64,000 nucleotides of DNA from Scandinavium sp036271055 (GCF_036271055.1 NZ_DATBBJ010000073.1:186001-250000); one strand, 5' to 3'; positions 26,931-35,002 are shown, numbered from the stretch's first letter. Notes: generated by a model not told the origin, from the sequence alone. A program made the numbers and translations.

Positions 26931-27102
26931 GACTCACCTCACATCAAGACAAAAGAGTGCCTGTTGTTTTTTGTCATAACTGAATTGTATGAAAAACAGT
27001 CATAAAGAAAACGTGATTTCACAACAAAAAAAGGCGCATTTCCGTCAGGGTGACGGCATAAACTCGACATTATCACTGTAAAGCAATAAAGGGATAACAA
27101 AA

Positions 27103-28272
27103 ATGAAACATCCAATTGTTGAAGCATTGCAGGGCACCGAAGAACAATTTATCGAGCTGCGTCGCCACTTCCATCAGCATCCGGAAATTGGCTTCGAAGA
27201 ACACCAGACCAGCGATCAGGTCGCTCGTCTGCTGACAAAATGGGGCTACGAGGTCCATCGTGGACTAGGCGGAACGGGCGTTGTCGGCACATTAAAAGTG
27301 GGCAATGGCAGCAAACGGCTAGGACTGCGCGCCGATATGGACGCGTTGCCGATGCAGGAAAACAGCGGTAAAGAGTGGGCCAGTAAAACCGATGGTAAAT
27401 TCCACGGCTGTGGACATGACGGGCACACCACCACGCTGCTGTACGCTGCCGAATATCTGGCACGGACCCGCAATTTTAGCGGCACGTTGAATCTGATTTT
27501 CCAGCCCGCCGAAGAACTGCTGTATGGCGGCCGGGTGATGGTGGAAGACGGCCTGTTCGATAAATTCCCCTGCGACCACATTTTTGGTCTGCACAACATG
27601 CCGCAGCAGAAACTCGGCAAAATTGGCCTGCACGACGGCGCGATGATGGCGTCATCCGACACGCTGCACATTGAAGTCACTGGCGTGGGCGGTCATGGCG
27701 CAATACCCGAACATACAGTTGATGCCACGCTGGTGGCGTGCCATATCACGATTGCTTTGCAGTCGATTGTCTCCCGCAACATCACGCCGTTTGAACCTGC
27801 CGTCGTCACCGTCGGCAGCATTCAGGCGGGGCATGCGCCGAACATCATCAACGAAAAAGTGCTGATGAAACTCACCGTTCGCACCCTCAACGAAAAAGTG
27901 CGCCAGACGGTGTTGCAGCGTATTCACGACATCGCCATCGCGCAGGCCGAAAGCTTTAACGCCACCGCGACTATCACCCACGTGAATGGCAGCCCGGTGC
28001 TGAAAAACGATCCCGCCGCTAACGAAATGGTGCGTACCGTCGCCAGTGACCTGTTTGGCAAAGAGGAAGTGGTCACCATCGGTTCATTTATGGGCAGCGA
28101 AGATTTCGCCTTCATGCTCGAAAAGAACCCGAACGGCAGCTATTTCACCATCGGCGCAGGCGATGAGCCTGAGCGCTGTATGGTGCATAACCCGGGCTAT
28201 GACTTTAACGACAAGATCCTCATCACGGGCGCTGCGTTGTGGAGCGGTCTGACCGAACACTATCTGCGTTGA
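27103..28272 (+). CDS. M20-family amidohydrolase (hippurate/N-acyl-amino-acid hydrolase type)
   Basis: A 389-residue cytoplasmic metallo-amidase. Metal-ligand motifs of the M20D group are present: RADMDALPMQE, the CGHDGHT pair, the PAEE glutamate, and GGHGAIPEHTVD at the dimerisation-domain junction. Enzymes of this group hydrolyse N-acyl amino acids such as hippurate, indole-acetyl amino acids or N-acetyl amino acids; the exact substrate cannot be read. It is followed 27 bases later by an MFS gene, likely in one operon under the divergent AraC protein. Confidence 0.88.
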   Translation: MKHPIVEALQGTEEQFIELRRHFHQHPEIGFEEHQTSDQVARLLTKWGYEVHRGLGGTGVVGTLKVGNGSKRLGLRADMDALPMQENSGKEWASKTDGKFHGCGHDGHTTTLLYAAEYLARTRNFSGTLNLIFQPAEELLYGGRVMVEDGLFDKFPCDHIFGLHNMPQQKLGKIGLHDGAMMASSDTLHIEVTGVGGHGAIPEHTVDATLVACHITIALQSIVSRNITPFEPAVVTVGSIQAGHAPNIINEKVLMKLTVRTLNEKVRQTVLQRIHDIAIAQAESFNATATITHVNGSPVLKNDPAANEMVRTVASDLFGKEEVVTIGSFMGSEDFAFMLEKNPNGSYFTIGAGDEPERCMVHNPGYDFNDKILITGAALWSGLTEHYLR

Positions 28273-28299
28273 TGACCGAACAAGAAGGAGGGCCGCACG

Positions 28300-29712
28300 A
28301 TGAGTACTGTTCCCTTAACTGAAACCCGTCCGTTTGTCGGTAACGACCGGCTGCTGACGGGCATTGTTCTCAGCGTTTTAACCTTCTGGCTGTTTGCGCA
28401 GTCGGTGATAAACGTGGTTCCGGCGATGAAAAACAGCCTCGATATCTCACTGGAAACGCTGACGCTGGCGGTGAGTCTTAGCGCATTATTCAGCGGCTGT
28501 TTCGTTGTGGCGAGCGGGGGTCTGGCGGATAAGTTTGGTCGTGTACGCCTGACGCTGATTGGGCTGGTGCTCAGCATTGTCGGCAGTGCGCTGCTGGTGT
28601 TGTCGCACGGCCCGGTGCTGTTTTTGACCGGCAGGGCGGTTCAGGGCTTATCGGCGGCGTGCATCATGCCTGCCACGCTGGCGCTGATCAAAACCTGGTA
28701 CGAAGGTAAAGCCCGGCAGAGGGCGATCAGCTTCTGGGTGATTGGCTCGTGGGGCGGCAGCGGTCTGTGCTCGTTTGTCGGCGGAGCGATTGCCACCGGC
28801 CTTGGCTGGCGGTGGATCTTTGTGTTTTCGATGGTGGCGGCACTGGTGTCATTACTGCTCATTCGCGGCACGCCGGAAACCCGTAGCGAAAGCGCGCAGA
28901 ACCGTAAACTCGATCTGGGCGGACTGCTGAGTTTCGTGGTGGCGCTGGTGCTGCTGAATCTGTTTATCAGCAAAGGCCACAATTGGGGATGGAGCAGTGG
29001 GCTCTCGCTCTCGATGTTGTGTGGCGCCGTGCTGGCGACCCTCTGGTTTATCCGTTCGGGATTGCGCAAAGGCGACGAGGCGCTGATCGATTTCGCGTTG
29101 TTTAAAAATCGCGCCTACAGCGCGGCGGTGCTATCGAACTTTATGCTCAACGGCTGTATCGGCACGCTGATGATTGCCAGTATCTGGTTGCAGCAGGGGC
29201 ATCATCTGTCGGCGTTGCAGACCGGGATGATGACTATGGGCTATCTGGTGACGGTGCTCATCATGATCCGCGTCGGTGAAAAGCTGCTCCAGCGGTATGG
29301 CGCGCGCTTGCCGATGATGACCGGGCCGATTATCGCCTGTGTCGGTGTAATGCTGATTTCCTGCACCTTCCTCGAAAAGTCCATTTATATCGGCGTTGTA
29401 TTCTTTAGCTATGTGCTGCTTGGGCTAGGGCTCGGCTGTTATGCCACACCGTCGACTGATACGGCAGTGGTGAACGCACCAGAAGAGAAAGTGGGCGTGG
29501 CATCAGGCATCTACAAAATGGGCAGTTCGCTCGGCGGGGCAATGGGTATCGCCGTGACAGCGTCACTTTATGCGATGTTGCTCCCGTTAGGCATGGCGAG
29601 CGCGGCGCAGTATGCGCTGCTGTTTAACAGCGTTTTGTGTCTGGGATCGATGCTGGCGAGCTGGTGGTTGTTGCCGCGAACGGCCGCACTTGTGCGTTCT
29701 GGCGCGCGTTAG
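28300..29712 (+). CDS. MFS transporter, DHA2-type drug/metabolite exporter
   Basis: A 470-residue membrane protein with about fourteen hydrophobic segments, typical of the DHA2 (EmrB/QacA) group. The MFS loop motif GGLADKFGRVRLTLIG is intact, and FLTGRAVQGLSAACIMPATLA corresponds to the antiporter motif region. Directly downstream of the amidohydrolase with a good AAGGAGGG ahead of the ATG, so the pair may process and export, or import and process, the same compound. Substrate unknown. Confidence 0.85.
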   Translation: MSTVPLTETRPFVGNDRLLTGIVLSVLTFWLFAQSVINVVPAMKNSLDISLETLTLAVSLSALFSGCFVVASGGLADKFGRVRLTLIGLVLSIVGSALLVLSHGPVLFLTGRAVQGLSAACIMPATLALIKTWYEGKARQRAISFWVIGSWGGSGLCSFVGGAIATGLGWRWIFVFSMVAALVSLLLIRGTPETRSESAQNRKLDLGGLLSFVVALVLLNLFISKGHNWGWSSGLSLSMLCGAVLATLWFIRSGLRKGDEALIDFALFKNRAYSAAVLSNFMLNGCIGTLMIASIWLQQGHHLSALQTGMMTMGYLVTVLIMIRVGEKLLQRYGARLPMMTGPIIACVGVMLISCTFLEKSIYIGVVFFSYVLLGLGLGCYATPSTDTAVVNAPEEKVGVASGIYKMGSSLGGAMGIAVTASLYAMLLPLGMASAAQYALLFNSVLCLGSMLASWWLLPRTAALVRSGAR

Positions 29713-29737
29713 GTGAACTTCGCCGCCGCGGTATATC

Positions 29738-29770
29738 GCCCGGCGGCGCTGCGCTTGCGCGGGCCTACAA
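29738..29770. repeat. REP element
   Basis: A GC-rich imperfect palindrome (GCCCGGCGGCGCTGCGCTTG followed by CGCGGGCCTACAA), the usual enterobacterial REP form, 25 bases past the MFS stop. A near-identical copy is at 31584. Confidence 0.75.
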
Positions 29771-29894
29771 CTTCATGGATCCATTCCTGTAATGTCCTGA
29801 TAATTTATCAGGAAAATTAGGAGTATTGAGATTGCGGGAACAGGGAAACATTCTTACATTTGACAATGTTTACCCACAGAATTAAGGAACGATG

Positions 29895-30374
29895 ATGTTA
29901 AAGCGAAGCAAATACCTTACCGTTGCGGTAACGATTTTTTCAATTGCATTGCTTACAGGTCAGGCTTATGCGAATCCAGGCAATGGCAATGGTAATCATG
30001 GAAACAGTTCCAGCCACGGTAACAGCGGCAAAGGGAATAACGGAAAGGGACAATCGGGTGATAACCATGGGAGCCGTAAGAACTATGGCAAACCCGATCA
30101 CGTCGATTCAGACATCAGTTACAACGACGCCCGTAAAATTGCTGTAAATCTTGGGCTGACGGGTTATCAGTCACTCCCGCCAGGTATCGCAAAGAATCTG
30201 GCGCGTGGTAAACCACTCCCTCCGGGTATCGCTAAGAAAGCCGTGCCATCGTCGATGCTTAATCAACTGCCGTACTATCCTGGCTATGAATGGCGGGCGA
30301 TTGGCGATGATCTTGTCCTGGTGGCATTGAGCACCGCAATCGTAACATCCATCATTAACGGCGTGTTTGATTAA
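29895..30374 (+). CDS. CigR-like (RcnB-family) membrane/periplasmic protein
   Basis: A 159-residue protein from the ATG at 29895, six bases after AAGGA. A signal peptide or membrane anchor ends near GQAYA; a glycine/asparagine/histidine-rich low-complexity stretch follows (residues about 25-65), then YQSLPPGIAKNLARGKPLPP, the repeated PPGIAK motif typical of the RcnB/CigR family, and a hydrophobic C-terminal segment (LVLVALSTAIVTSIINGVF). Salmonella CigR, encoded in SPI-3, restrains virulence through MgtC. No mgtC is visible here; the function is inferred from family only. Confidence 0.72.
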   Translation: MLKRSKYLTVAVTIFSIALLTGQAYANPGNGNGNHGNSSSHGNSGKGNNGKGQSGDNHGSRKNYGKPDHVDSDISYNDARKIAVNLGLTGYQSLPPGIAKNLARGKPLPPGIAKKAVPSSMLNQLPYYPGYEWRAIGDDLVLVALSTAIVTSIINGVFD

Positions 30375-30441
30375 GCATTTGCGCGCGTGCCTGGAAAGAA
30401 CAAGGTGCTCGATGGCCCGATTGTCGACGGGATAATCCTGT

Positions 30442-30471
30442 ATGCCGGATAAGCGTCAGCGCATCCGGCAT
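30442..30471. repeat. REP element
   Basis: TGCCGGATAAGCG, short loop, CGCATCCGGCA: a REP palindrome followed by a T-tract, lying between the CigR-like gene and the convergent lipoprotein gene, where it can also end transcription. Confidence 0.75.
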
Positions 30472-30497
30472 TATTTTTTACTGTGACGCTCTACGCG

Positions 30498-30950
30498 TTA
30501 TGGCAAATACTGCTCGTATGTCGGTGCAGTCACGCGCGAAATTTTCCAGGTTTGGTCCTCAAGGGTGAGATAGACGACAAGGAAAGACCGCATTTGCGGC
30601 TCATCCCAGGCACCCAACATAACATTAACGGCCTCACCTCCGGGAACGTGGTATGCAGGCGAGACAATCACATTATCCGGCCACTTTTCGCTGACATCCT
30701 GCGCATACGTGAAATAGTCCGAGTCGAAATTACTGTTAACATCATCTGGCGTATTATACGCTTTTTGCAGTCGCATCAGCGTTGAGCGTGTCACCCAAGG
30801 GGCTAACTCGGGGGAGGCAAAAAAAATCTCATTGTCAGGTTTGTTTTTTTCAGTCGTGTACCACTGATAAAAACGCTTAACTTGCTTATCTGGCGGCGTG
30901 ACGCACGCAGTCAGCATGAACACACAACACATCGCAATGAGCAGGCGCAT
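30498..30950 (-). CDS. DUF3828-like lipoprotein, putative immunity protein
   Basis: A 150-residue lipoprotein: signal sequence MRLLIAMCCVFMLTAC with lipobox LTAC, then a hydrophilic domain ending LTLEDQTWKISRVTAPTYEQ. The NFDSDYFTYAQD and TWKISRV segments resemble DUF3828 proteins. Its ATG overlaps the stop of the amidase-like gene as TGATG, a strict coupling that fits an effector-immunity pair in which the lipoprotein guards the periplasm. The start at 30950 is preferred to a TTG one codon earlier. Immunity role is inference from arrangement. Confidence 0.65.
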   Translation of the reverse strand: MRLLIAMCCVFMLTACVTPPDKQVKRFYQWYTTEKNKPDNEIFFASPELAPWVTRSTLMRLQKAYNTPDDVNSNFDSDYFTYAQDVSEKWPDNVIVSPAYHVPGGEAVNVMLGAWDEPQMRSFLVVYLTLEDQTWKISRVTAPTYEQYLP

Positions 30951-31318
30951 CAATATTTCCTGTAAATTTGATAAGCGGGTTGGTATTTTCGATAGCTCGG
31001 CCCAGGGTATACATCACTATGTTGGCGAAAATCCGATACCCAAACAGAACCATTGTACATTGCCATATGTCCCGCTGCGCTAGCCGCTGAATCCTGAATA
31101 ACAATCACATCACCCGCCCGAACAGTTTCACCCTGATATATTTTTGTAAATCCAGCGCCCTCCAATATTGGGCCATAATCTTTTGCAAAATTCGTGCTCC
31201 TCAGATTAATTCCACCAGCCTTTATGGCTCTCCTTGTGTAGGCTGCGCAGTCGTGGTGGCTCTGCGATGATGCGTGTGCATTTAAATAACTTATAGCCCG
31301 TTCTTTATTCCACGCCAT
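30950..31318 (-). CDS. Small NlpC/P60- or CHAP-like peptidoglycan amidase, putative T6SS-type effector
   Basis: A 122-residue protein without a signal peptide. A papain-like catalytic set can be read: C24 in HHDCAAYTRRAIKAGG at the start of a helix, H84 in AAGHMAMYNG, and D96 in WVSDFRQ. This order and spacing fit compact cysteine amidases that cleave peptidoglycan stems, including type VI secretion amidase effectors. The lack of a signal peptide with a coupled lipoprotein gene downstream is the arrangement expected of such effectors. No secretion genes lie in the window, so it would be an orphan module. A phage-lysin origin is the main alternative. Confidence 0.65.
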   Translation of the reverse strand: MAWNKERAISYLNAHASSQSHHDCAAYTRRAIKAGGINLRSTNFAKDYGPILEGAGFTKIYQGETVRAGDVIVIQDSAASAAGHMAMYNGSVWVSDFRQHSDVYPGPSYRKYQPAYQIYRKY

Positions 31319-31583
31319 ATCACTTTTTCCTTGTGACGTTTATAAATTAATAACGGGTAAAATTTACTCCGATGATTAATTGTGCTGAAATAAAAAATTG
31401 TTAACAAATTACACTAAACATGACTAATCATGTACCCATTGATGATGCTGATTATTATTTAAAGAGGTATTCAAATATCAGTTATCTTACTGAAAATAAT
31501 CCCTTGTGGCATATCATTGAGCACCCTATATGGGTTAACCGCTCGGTAGCACTTGTAGGTTCAGTCTCCTTGCGTACAATATC
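31319..31583. other. AT-rich segment with a truncated reading frame
   Basis: This gap holds the presumed promoter of the amidase gene and a plus-strand frame from ATG 31420 (MTNHVPIDDADYYLKRYSNI...) that runs through about 50 ordinary-looking residues and then terminates inside the REP pair at 31632. It looks like the 5' remnant of a gene whose end was replaced by the repeat, but no family is recognised and it may be chance. Confidence 0.3.
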
Positions 31584-31660
31584 ACCCGGCGGCGCTGCGC
31601 TTGCGCGGCCTACAACGTCATGGACCCTGTAGGCCGGATAAGCGACAGCGTATCCGGCAT
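31584..31660. repeat. BIME: two inverted REP elements
   Basis: A REP unit at 31584-31615 (CCCGGCGGCGCTGCGCTTG...CCTACAA), closely matching that at 29738, is followed by an oppositely oriented unit at 31629-31660 (GTAGGCCGGATAAGCG...CGTATCCGGCAT). The 13 bases between form a typical BIME spacer. Confidence 0.75.
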
Positions 31661-31677
31661 CTTTTTCACTGCGTAAG

Positions 31678-32103
31678 TTAACCCGTCTCCCAACGCGGTG
31701 CTTTCAAATCTGCCGCAAACATCCAGACCAACTCACACAGCAATCCTCGCAACGTTTCTTCCGCTTCGGGCAGCAAAGACTGCTGGCAAAGCACCTGCGT
31801 CAATGTCTGACAGTAATGGCACAACGCCTCGGCATCCGGCTCAAAATAAGCCTGAGGGGCAGGGAGCGCCTCGACGGTAAAGCGGCCAATCAGATGCGGC
31901 GGGATTGGCTCGTTAAGTGTCGGTTGAAGCAGCGCCAGACAGGCTCCGATACGGCCCAATAACGCCAGTTTGTGCGTAGTGTCGTTGCATTCCATCAAGG
32001 TTTCAGCAAAGCGATCGCAGCAGTCGGCCAGATCGGTAAAATCGGTTGCGGCGGTGAAGGGGATGGTGAGTGGATCTATTTCGTTATTAAGAATTGTCGC
32101 CAT
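31678..32103 (-). CDS. Uncharacterised small protein, phage/satellite-like
   Basis: A 141-residue soluble protein starting MATILNNEIDPLTIPF; GGAGA lies about nine bases before the ATG at 32103. It is rich in leucine, alanine and cysteine and looks helical (ATDFTDLADCCDRFAETLM, then ALLGRIGACLALLQPTL). I do not recognise a named domain. Small proteins of this general look sit downstream of Ash/Icd-like reading frames in P4-type satellites and prophages, and the leader here (32104-32408) has that appearance, but no integrase, attachment site or other phage gene is nearby. Confidence 0.6.
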   Translation of the reverse strand: MATILNNEIDPLTIPFTAATDFTDLADCCDRFAETLMECNDTTHKLALLGRIGACLALLQPTLNEPIPPHLIGRFTVEALPAPQAYFEPDAEALCHYCQTLTQVLCQQSLLPEAEETLRGLLCELVWMFAADLKAPRWETG

Positions 32104-32195
32104 AAGGGCTGTCTCCGGTAGGTAGAATTTGAACCACCACCTAAAGAGACCAATCTTACGGGTGGTGGAACCGAGCGGCGTTGGTCTTACCGGCC

Positions 32196-32408
32196 CTACC
32201 GGATACCGGCGCGTCTTGCGACGCCACCGCCCGGCCCACCATTGAGATGTAGCCGTGCGCACGACACAAAAATGGCGCTAACGCGCCAATGTGTCGTCGG
32301 TAGGGTAATGCAGGAGACCAATCCCGGCTCCTGATTTTGCAGATGCGGGAGAAGCATATAGCGATAACCCGATGCCGACAAGGGATATTCCCGGAAGGAA
32401 GGTCTCAT
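32196..32408 (-). other. Ash/Icd-like leader reading frame (uncertain)
   Basis: A 70-residue frame (MRPSFREYPLSASGYRYMLL...) upstream of the 141-residue protein. The tyrosine/proline start and the arginine-glycine-rich end (GGPGGGVARRAGIR) recall Ash-family leader peptides of phages and satellites. It encloses the hairpin at 32261 and could equally be non-coding RNA. It should not be taken as an established gene. Confidence 0.3.
32261..32297. other. strong hairpin in the leader of the 141-residue protein gene
   Basis: ACGACAC at 32261-32267 pairs with GTGTCGT at 32291-32297, enclosing TGGCGC (32273-32278) and GCGCCA (32284-32289) around a short loop. The nested stem is symmetrical and therefore strong on both strands. 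No T-tract follows, so it is more likely structured RNA or a protein-binding site than a terminator. Confidence 0.55.
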
Positions 32409-32594
32409 TATTGAATGAAAATGCTTTTTACTATTTACATCATTTAAATCAATTTCTTATCCTGATGCATCTCGTGAGCTATATAAACGATAGTTAGTGT
32501 GAATGCAGCAAGACATGAAATTTAAGAACCGGCATTTTGAACATCAACTTATATATATTCTAAAGATCGGAATTAACCCTTTTAAGGAAGTTTT
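32409..32594. other. AT-rich intergenic segment before the NUDIX gene
   Basis: The stretch between the Ash-like leader and the NUDIX gene is AT-rich and must contain promoters for both divergent units. No specific site can be assigned; an AAGGAAG at 32584-32590 is the NUDIX ribosome binding site. Confidence 0.4.
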
Positions 32595-33071
32595 ATGCGC
32601 ACTCGTCAATCATCCCGATTGGTAATTATTACGCCTGAAAACCACGTGTTGCTGTTTAATTTCTGCCATAAAAATGATGCCCTAAGCGGCCAATCGTATT
32701 GGGCGACACCGGGAGGAGGAGTTGAGTCTGGTGAGACCTATGAGCAGGCTGCTATACGAGAATTGCTCGAAGAAACCGGTCTGCGAACCGATTTTATAGG
32801 GTCGCCAATGGCATTCCGACAATTCACGATGATGCTACCAAATGGAGAGACCGTTCTTGCTGAGGAGCATTTCTTTATCATTAATACAGATAAATCAGAT
32901 TTAGATCGCTCAAGGTGGAGTTGCAACGAAAAGAAAGTTATTCACGATCACCACTGGTGGACAATCGAAGAGCTCAGACATACCCAGGAAACAATTTTCC
33001 CGCGCGATTTACTCATCAGTATTCTCGAAGAGAGGGGGAAAGGCTCATCAGCATTTAACGCAACGTCATGA
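32595..33071 (+). CDS. NUDIX hydrolase
   Basis: A 158-residue protein with a perfect NUDIX box, GGVESGETYEQAAIRELLEE continuing TGL (pattern G-x5-E-x7-RE-U-x-EE-x-G-U), which binds the metal and hydrolyses a nucleoside diphosphate linked to another group. The N-terminal RLVIITPENHVLLFNF and the tail rich in aromatic residues (HHWWTIEEL) fit small housekeeping or capsule-associated NUDIX enzymes; the substrate cannot be predicted. Single gene with its own Shine-Dalgarno, in the accessory stretch just left of psp. Confidence 0.88.
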   Translation: MRTRQSSRLVIITPENHVLLFNFCHKNDALSGQSYWATPGGGVESGETYEQAAIRELLEETGLRTDFIGSPMAFRQFTMMLPNGETVLAEEHFFIINTDKSDLDRSRWSCNEKKVIHDHHWWTIEELRHTQETIFPRDLLISILEERGKGSSAFNATS

Positions 33072-33160
33072 CTCAACATCCACCGCTGACATAAAACGGA
33101 TGCTTCAAAGCCTTTATTGCGCTAAAACAGCAGCACAAAAATCAAAAAACGATCCCACTC

Positions 33161-34129
33161 TCAAAGCTGATGCTTCTTCAACAACGCCCTTAACTGGTGA
33201 TAGGTCAGCCCCAATAATTCAGCCGCTTTTTTCTGATTAAAACGGGCCTGATGCAGCGCCTGCTGGAGCAGGTTCTTTTCCTGTTGTTGCTGAAACTCGC
33301 GCAGATCCAGTGGCAGCGTCAGTTCGCTTTTCTCGGCAATATTCTCCACAGCAACCGGACGCTGGAACGGGTCGAGGATGACGTTATCCAGCGGTTCTTC
33401 GATGCTGGCGTGACGATAGACGGAACGCTCTACCACATTTTTCAGTTCGCGGATGTTTCCTGGCCAGCGGTAGCTGAGTAGGGTTTCACGTGCGTGATCG
33501 GTAAAATCTGGGAACAGCGGCATGTTCAGCTCACGGCACATTTGAATGGCGAAATGTTCTGCCATTAACATGATGTCGCTCTGGCGCTCGCGCAGTGAGG
33601 GAAGTTGTACGACGTCAAATGCCAGACGATCGAGTAAGTCGGCGCGGAAAGTGCCGGCTTCAACCATCTGCGGCAAATCGGCATTGGTGGCGCACACCAG
33701 CCGCACATTTACCTGCAACGGCTGGCTGCCGCCGACGCGTTCCAGTTCGCCATATTCAATCACGCGCAGCAGTTTTTCCTGCACCAGCATCGGGGCGGTC
33801 GCTAGTTCATCGAGAAATAATGTACCGCCGTCGGCGCGTTCGAATCGTCCCGGATGGCGTTTTTGCGCACCGGTAAAGGCACCCGCTTCATGGCCAAAAA
33901 GTTCCGAATCGAGCAGGTTTTCATTCAGCGCCGCGCAGTTCAGCGAGATAAACGGCCCTTGCCAGCGGGATGAGAGAAAGTGCAGGCGGTTGGCAATCAG
34001 CTCTTTCCCTGTGCCGCGCTCGCCAATCACCAGCACCGGTTTATCCAGCGGGGCCAGCCTTGAGACCTGTTCCAGTACCTCGAGAAAATTGTTCGCTTCC
34101 CCGAGCAGGTTGTCCTTGTATTCTGCCAT
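33161..34129 (-). CDS. pspF: Phage shock operon activator PspF
   Basis: A 322-residue bacterial enhancer-binding protein. It lacks a receiver domain and consists of an AAA+ domain with Walker A GERGTGKE, the sigma-54 contact loop GAFTGA, Walker B GGTLFLDE, and a C-terminal Fis-type helix-turn-helix (NQKKAAELLGLTYHQLRALL). The start at 34129 (MAEYKDNLLGEAN) matches E. coli PspF (325 residues). It activates the divergent pspA promoter and is held inactive by PspA until the inner membrane is stressed. Confidence 0.96.
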   Translation of the reverse strand: MAEYKDNLLGEANNFLEVLEQVSRLAPLDKPVLVIGERGTGKELIANRLHFLSSRWQGPFISLNCAALNENLLDSELFGHEAGAFTGAQKRHPGRFERADGGTLFLDELATAPMLVQEKLLRVIEYGELERVGGSQPLQVNVRLVCATNADLPQMVEAGTFRADLLDRLAFDVVQLPSLRERQSDIMLMAEHFAIQMCRELNMPLFPDFTDHARETLLSYRWPGNIRELKNVVERSVYRHASIEEPLDNVILDPFQRPVAVENIAEKSELTLPLDLREFQQQQEKNLLQQALHQARFNQKKAAELLGLTYHQLRALLKKHQL

Positions 34130-34208
34130 GATGAAATTCGCCACTGATTGGTGTAATTGACCACCTCACTGTAGCTGTCCACAGGGCGAAATTCAATCAC
34201 CTCAAGTA

Positions 34209-34243
34209 AAATCAATAAGATAAAAAGTTGGCACGGCATTTGT
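34209..34243 (+). promoter_or_regulatory. sigma-54 promoter of pspA with candidate IHF site
   Basis: TTGGCACGGCATTTGT at 34228-34243 matches the sigma-54 -24/-12 consensus TTGGCACG-N4-TTGC/T. AATCAATAAGATA just upstream (about 34210-34222) is one base off the IHF core pattern WATCAANNNNTTR. Enhancer sites for PspF are expected further upstream, toward pspF, but cannot be placed precisely by eye. Confidence 0.8.
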
Positions 34244-34302
34244 ATTATCTCAGTAGCAGGGCCATGCCCGATAACAGAACTGACCGTATGAGGATTTGAA
34301 TT

Positions 34303-34971
34303 ATGGGTATTTTTTCTCGTTTTGCCGATATCGTGAACGCCAACATCAACTCACTGCTTGAGAAGGCTGAAGATCCGCAAAAACTGGTTCGCCTGATGAT
34401 TCAGGAAATGGAAGATACGCTGGTTGAAGTGCGTTCCACTTCCGCTCGTGCGCTGGCTGAAAAGAAACAGCTGACCCGTCGCGTTGAGCAGGCTGATGCA
34501 CAGCAGGTTGAATGGCAGGAAAAAGCCGAACTGGCGTTGCGTAAAGATAAAGAAGATCTGGCGCGTGCAGCGCTGATCGAAAAACAGAAACTGACCGACC
34601 TGATCGGTACGCTGGAAAATGAAATTACCCTGGTTGATGAAACCCTGACCCGGATGAAAAAAGAGATCGGCGAGCTTGAGAACAAACTCAGCGAAACCCG
34701 CGCTCGCCAGCAGGCGCTGACGCTGCGCCACCAGGCTGCGAACTCTTCCCGCGACGTGCGTCGTCAGCTAGATAGCGGAAAACTGGATACCGCGATGGCG
34801 CGTTTTGAATCCTTTGAGCGCCGTATCGATCAGATGGAAGCCGAAGCGGAAAGCCACGGTTTCGGTAAACAGAAATCGCTGGACCAGCAGTTTGCTGAGC
34901 TGAAAGCCGATGACGGCATCAGCGCGCAAATCGCTGAAATGCGCGCCAAAATGAAACAAGATAACGAATAA
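34303..34971 (+). CDS. pspA: Phage shock protein A
   Basis: A 222-residue, almost entirely coiled-coil ESCRT-III-like protein, the length of E. coli PspA. It begins MGIFSRFADIVNANINSLLE, whose amphipathic helix binds stressed membrane. Free PspA inhibits PspF; membrane-bound PspA forms scaffolds that limit proton leakage. First gene of pspABCD. Confidence 0.97.
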   Translation: MGIFSRFADIVNANINSLLEKAEDPQKLVRLMIQEMEDTLVEVRSTSARALAEKKQLTRRVEQADAQQVEWQEKAELALRKDKEDLARAALIEKQKLTDLIGTLENEITLVDETLTRMKKEIGELENKLSETRARQQALTLRHQAANSSRDVRRQLDSGKLDTAMARFESFERRIDQMEAEAESHGFGKQKSLDQQFAELKADDGISAQIAEMRAKMKQDNE

Positions 34972-34980
34972 TCATATTCA

Positions 34981-35002
34981 GGCGGCACCCGTTTGTGCCG
35001 CC
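34981..35002 (+). terminator. pspA-pspB intergenic hairpin
   Basis: GGCGGCAC (34981-34988), loop CCGTTT, GTGCCGCC (34995-35002). There is no T-tract, so it more likely stabilises the pspA mRNA 3' end or lowers downstream expression, which would fit the high PspA to PspB/C ratio known in E. coli. Confidence 0.5.

Noticed and set aside
29700..32600. CRISPR array in the repeat-containing stretch
   Set aside because: The repeats are REP palindromes at irregular distances, not regular direct repeats with unique spacers, and no cas gene is present.
31678..33071. Complete prophage or P4-type satellite
   Set aside because: No integrase, attachment repeats, tRNA target, primase or structural gene is visible; only a leader-like segment and one unknown gene remain.
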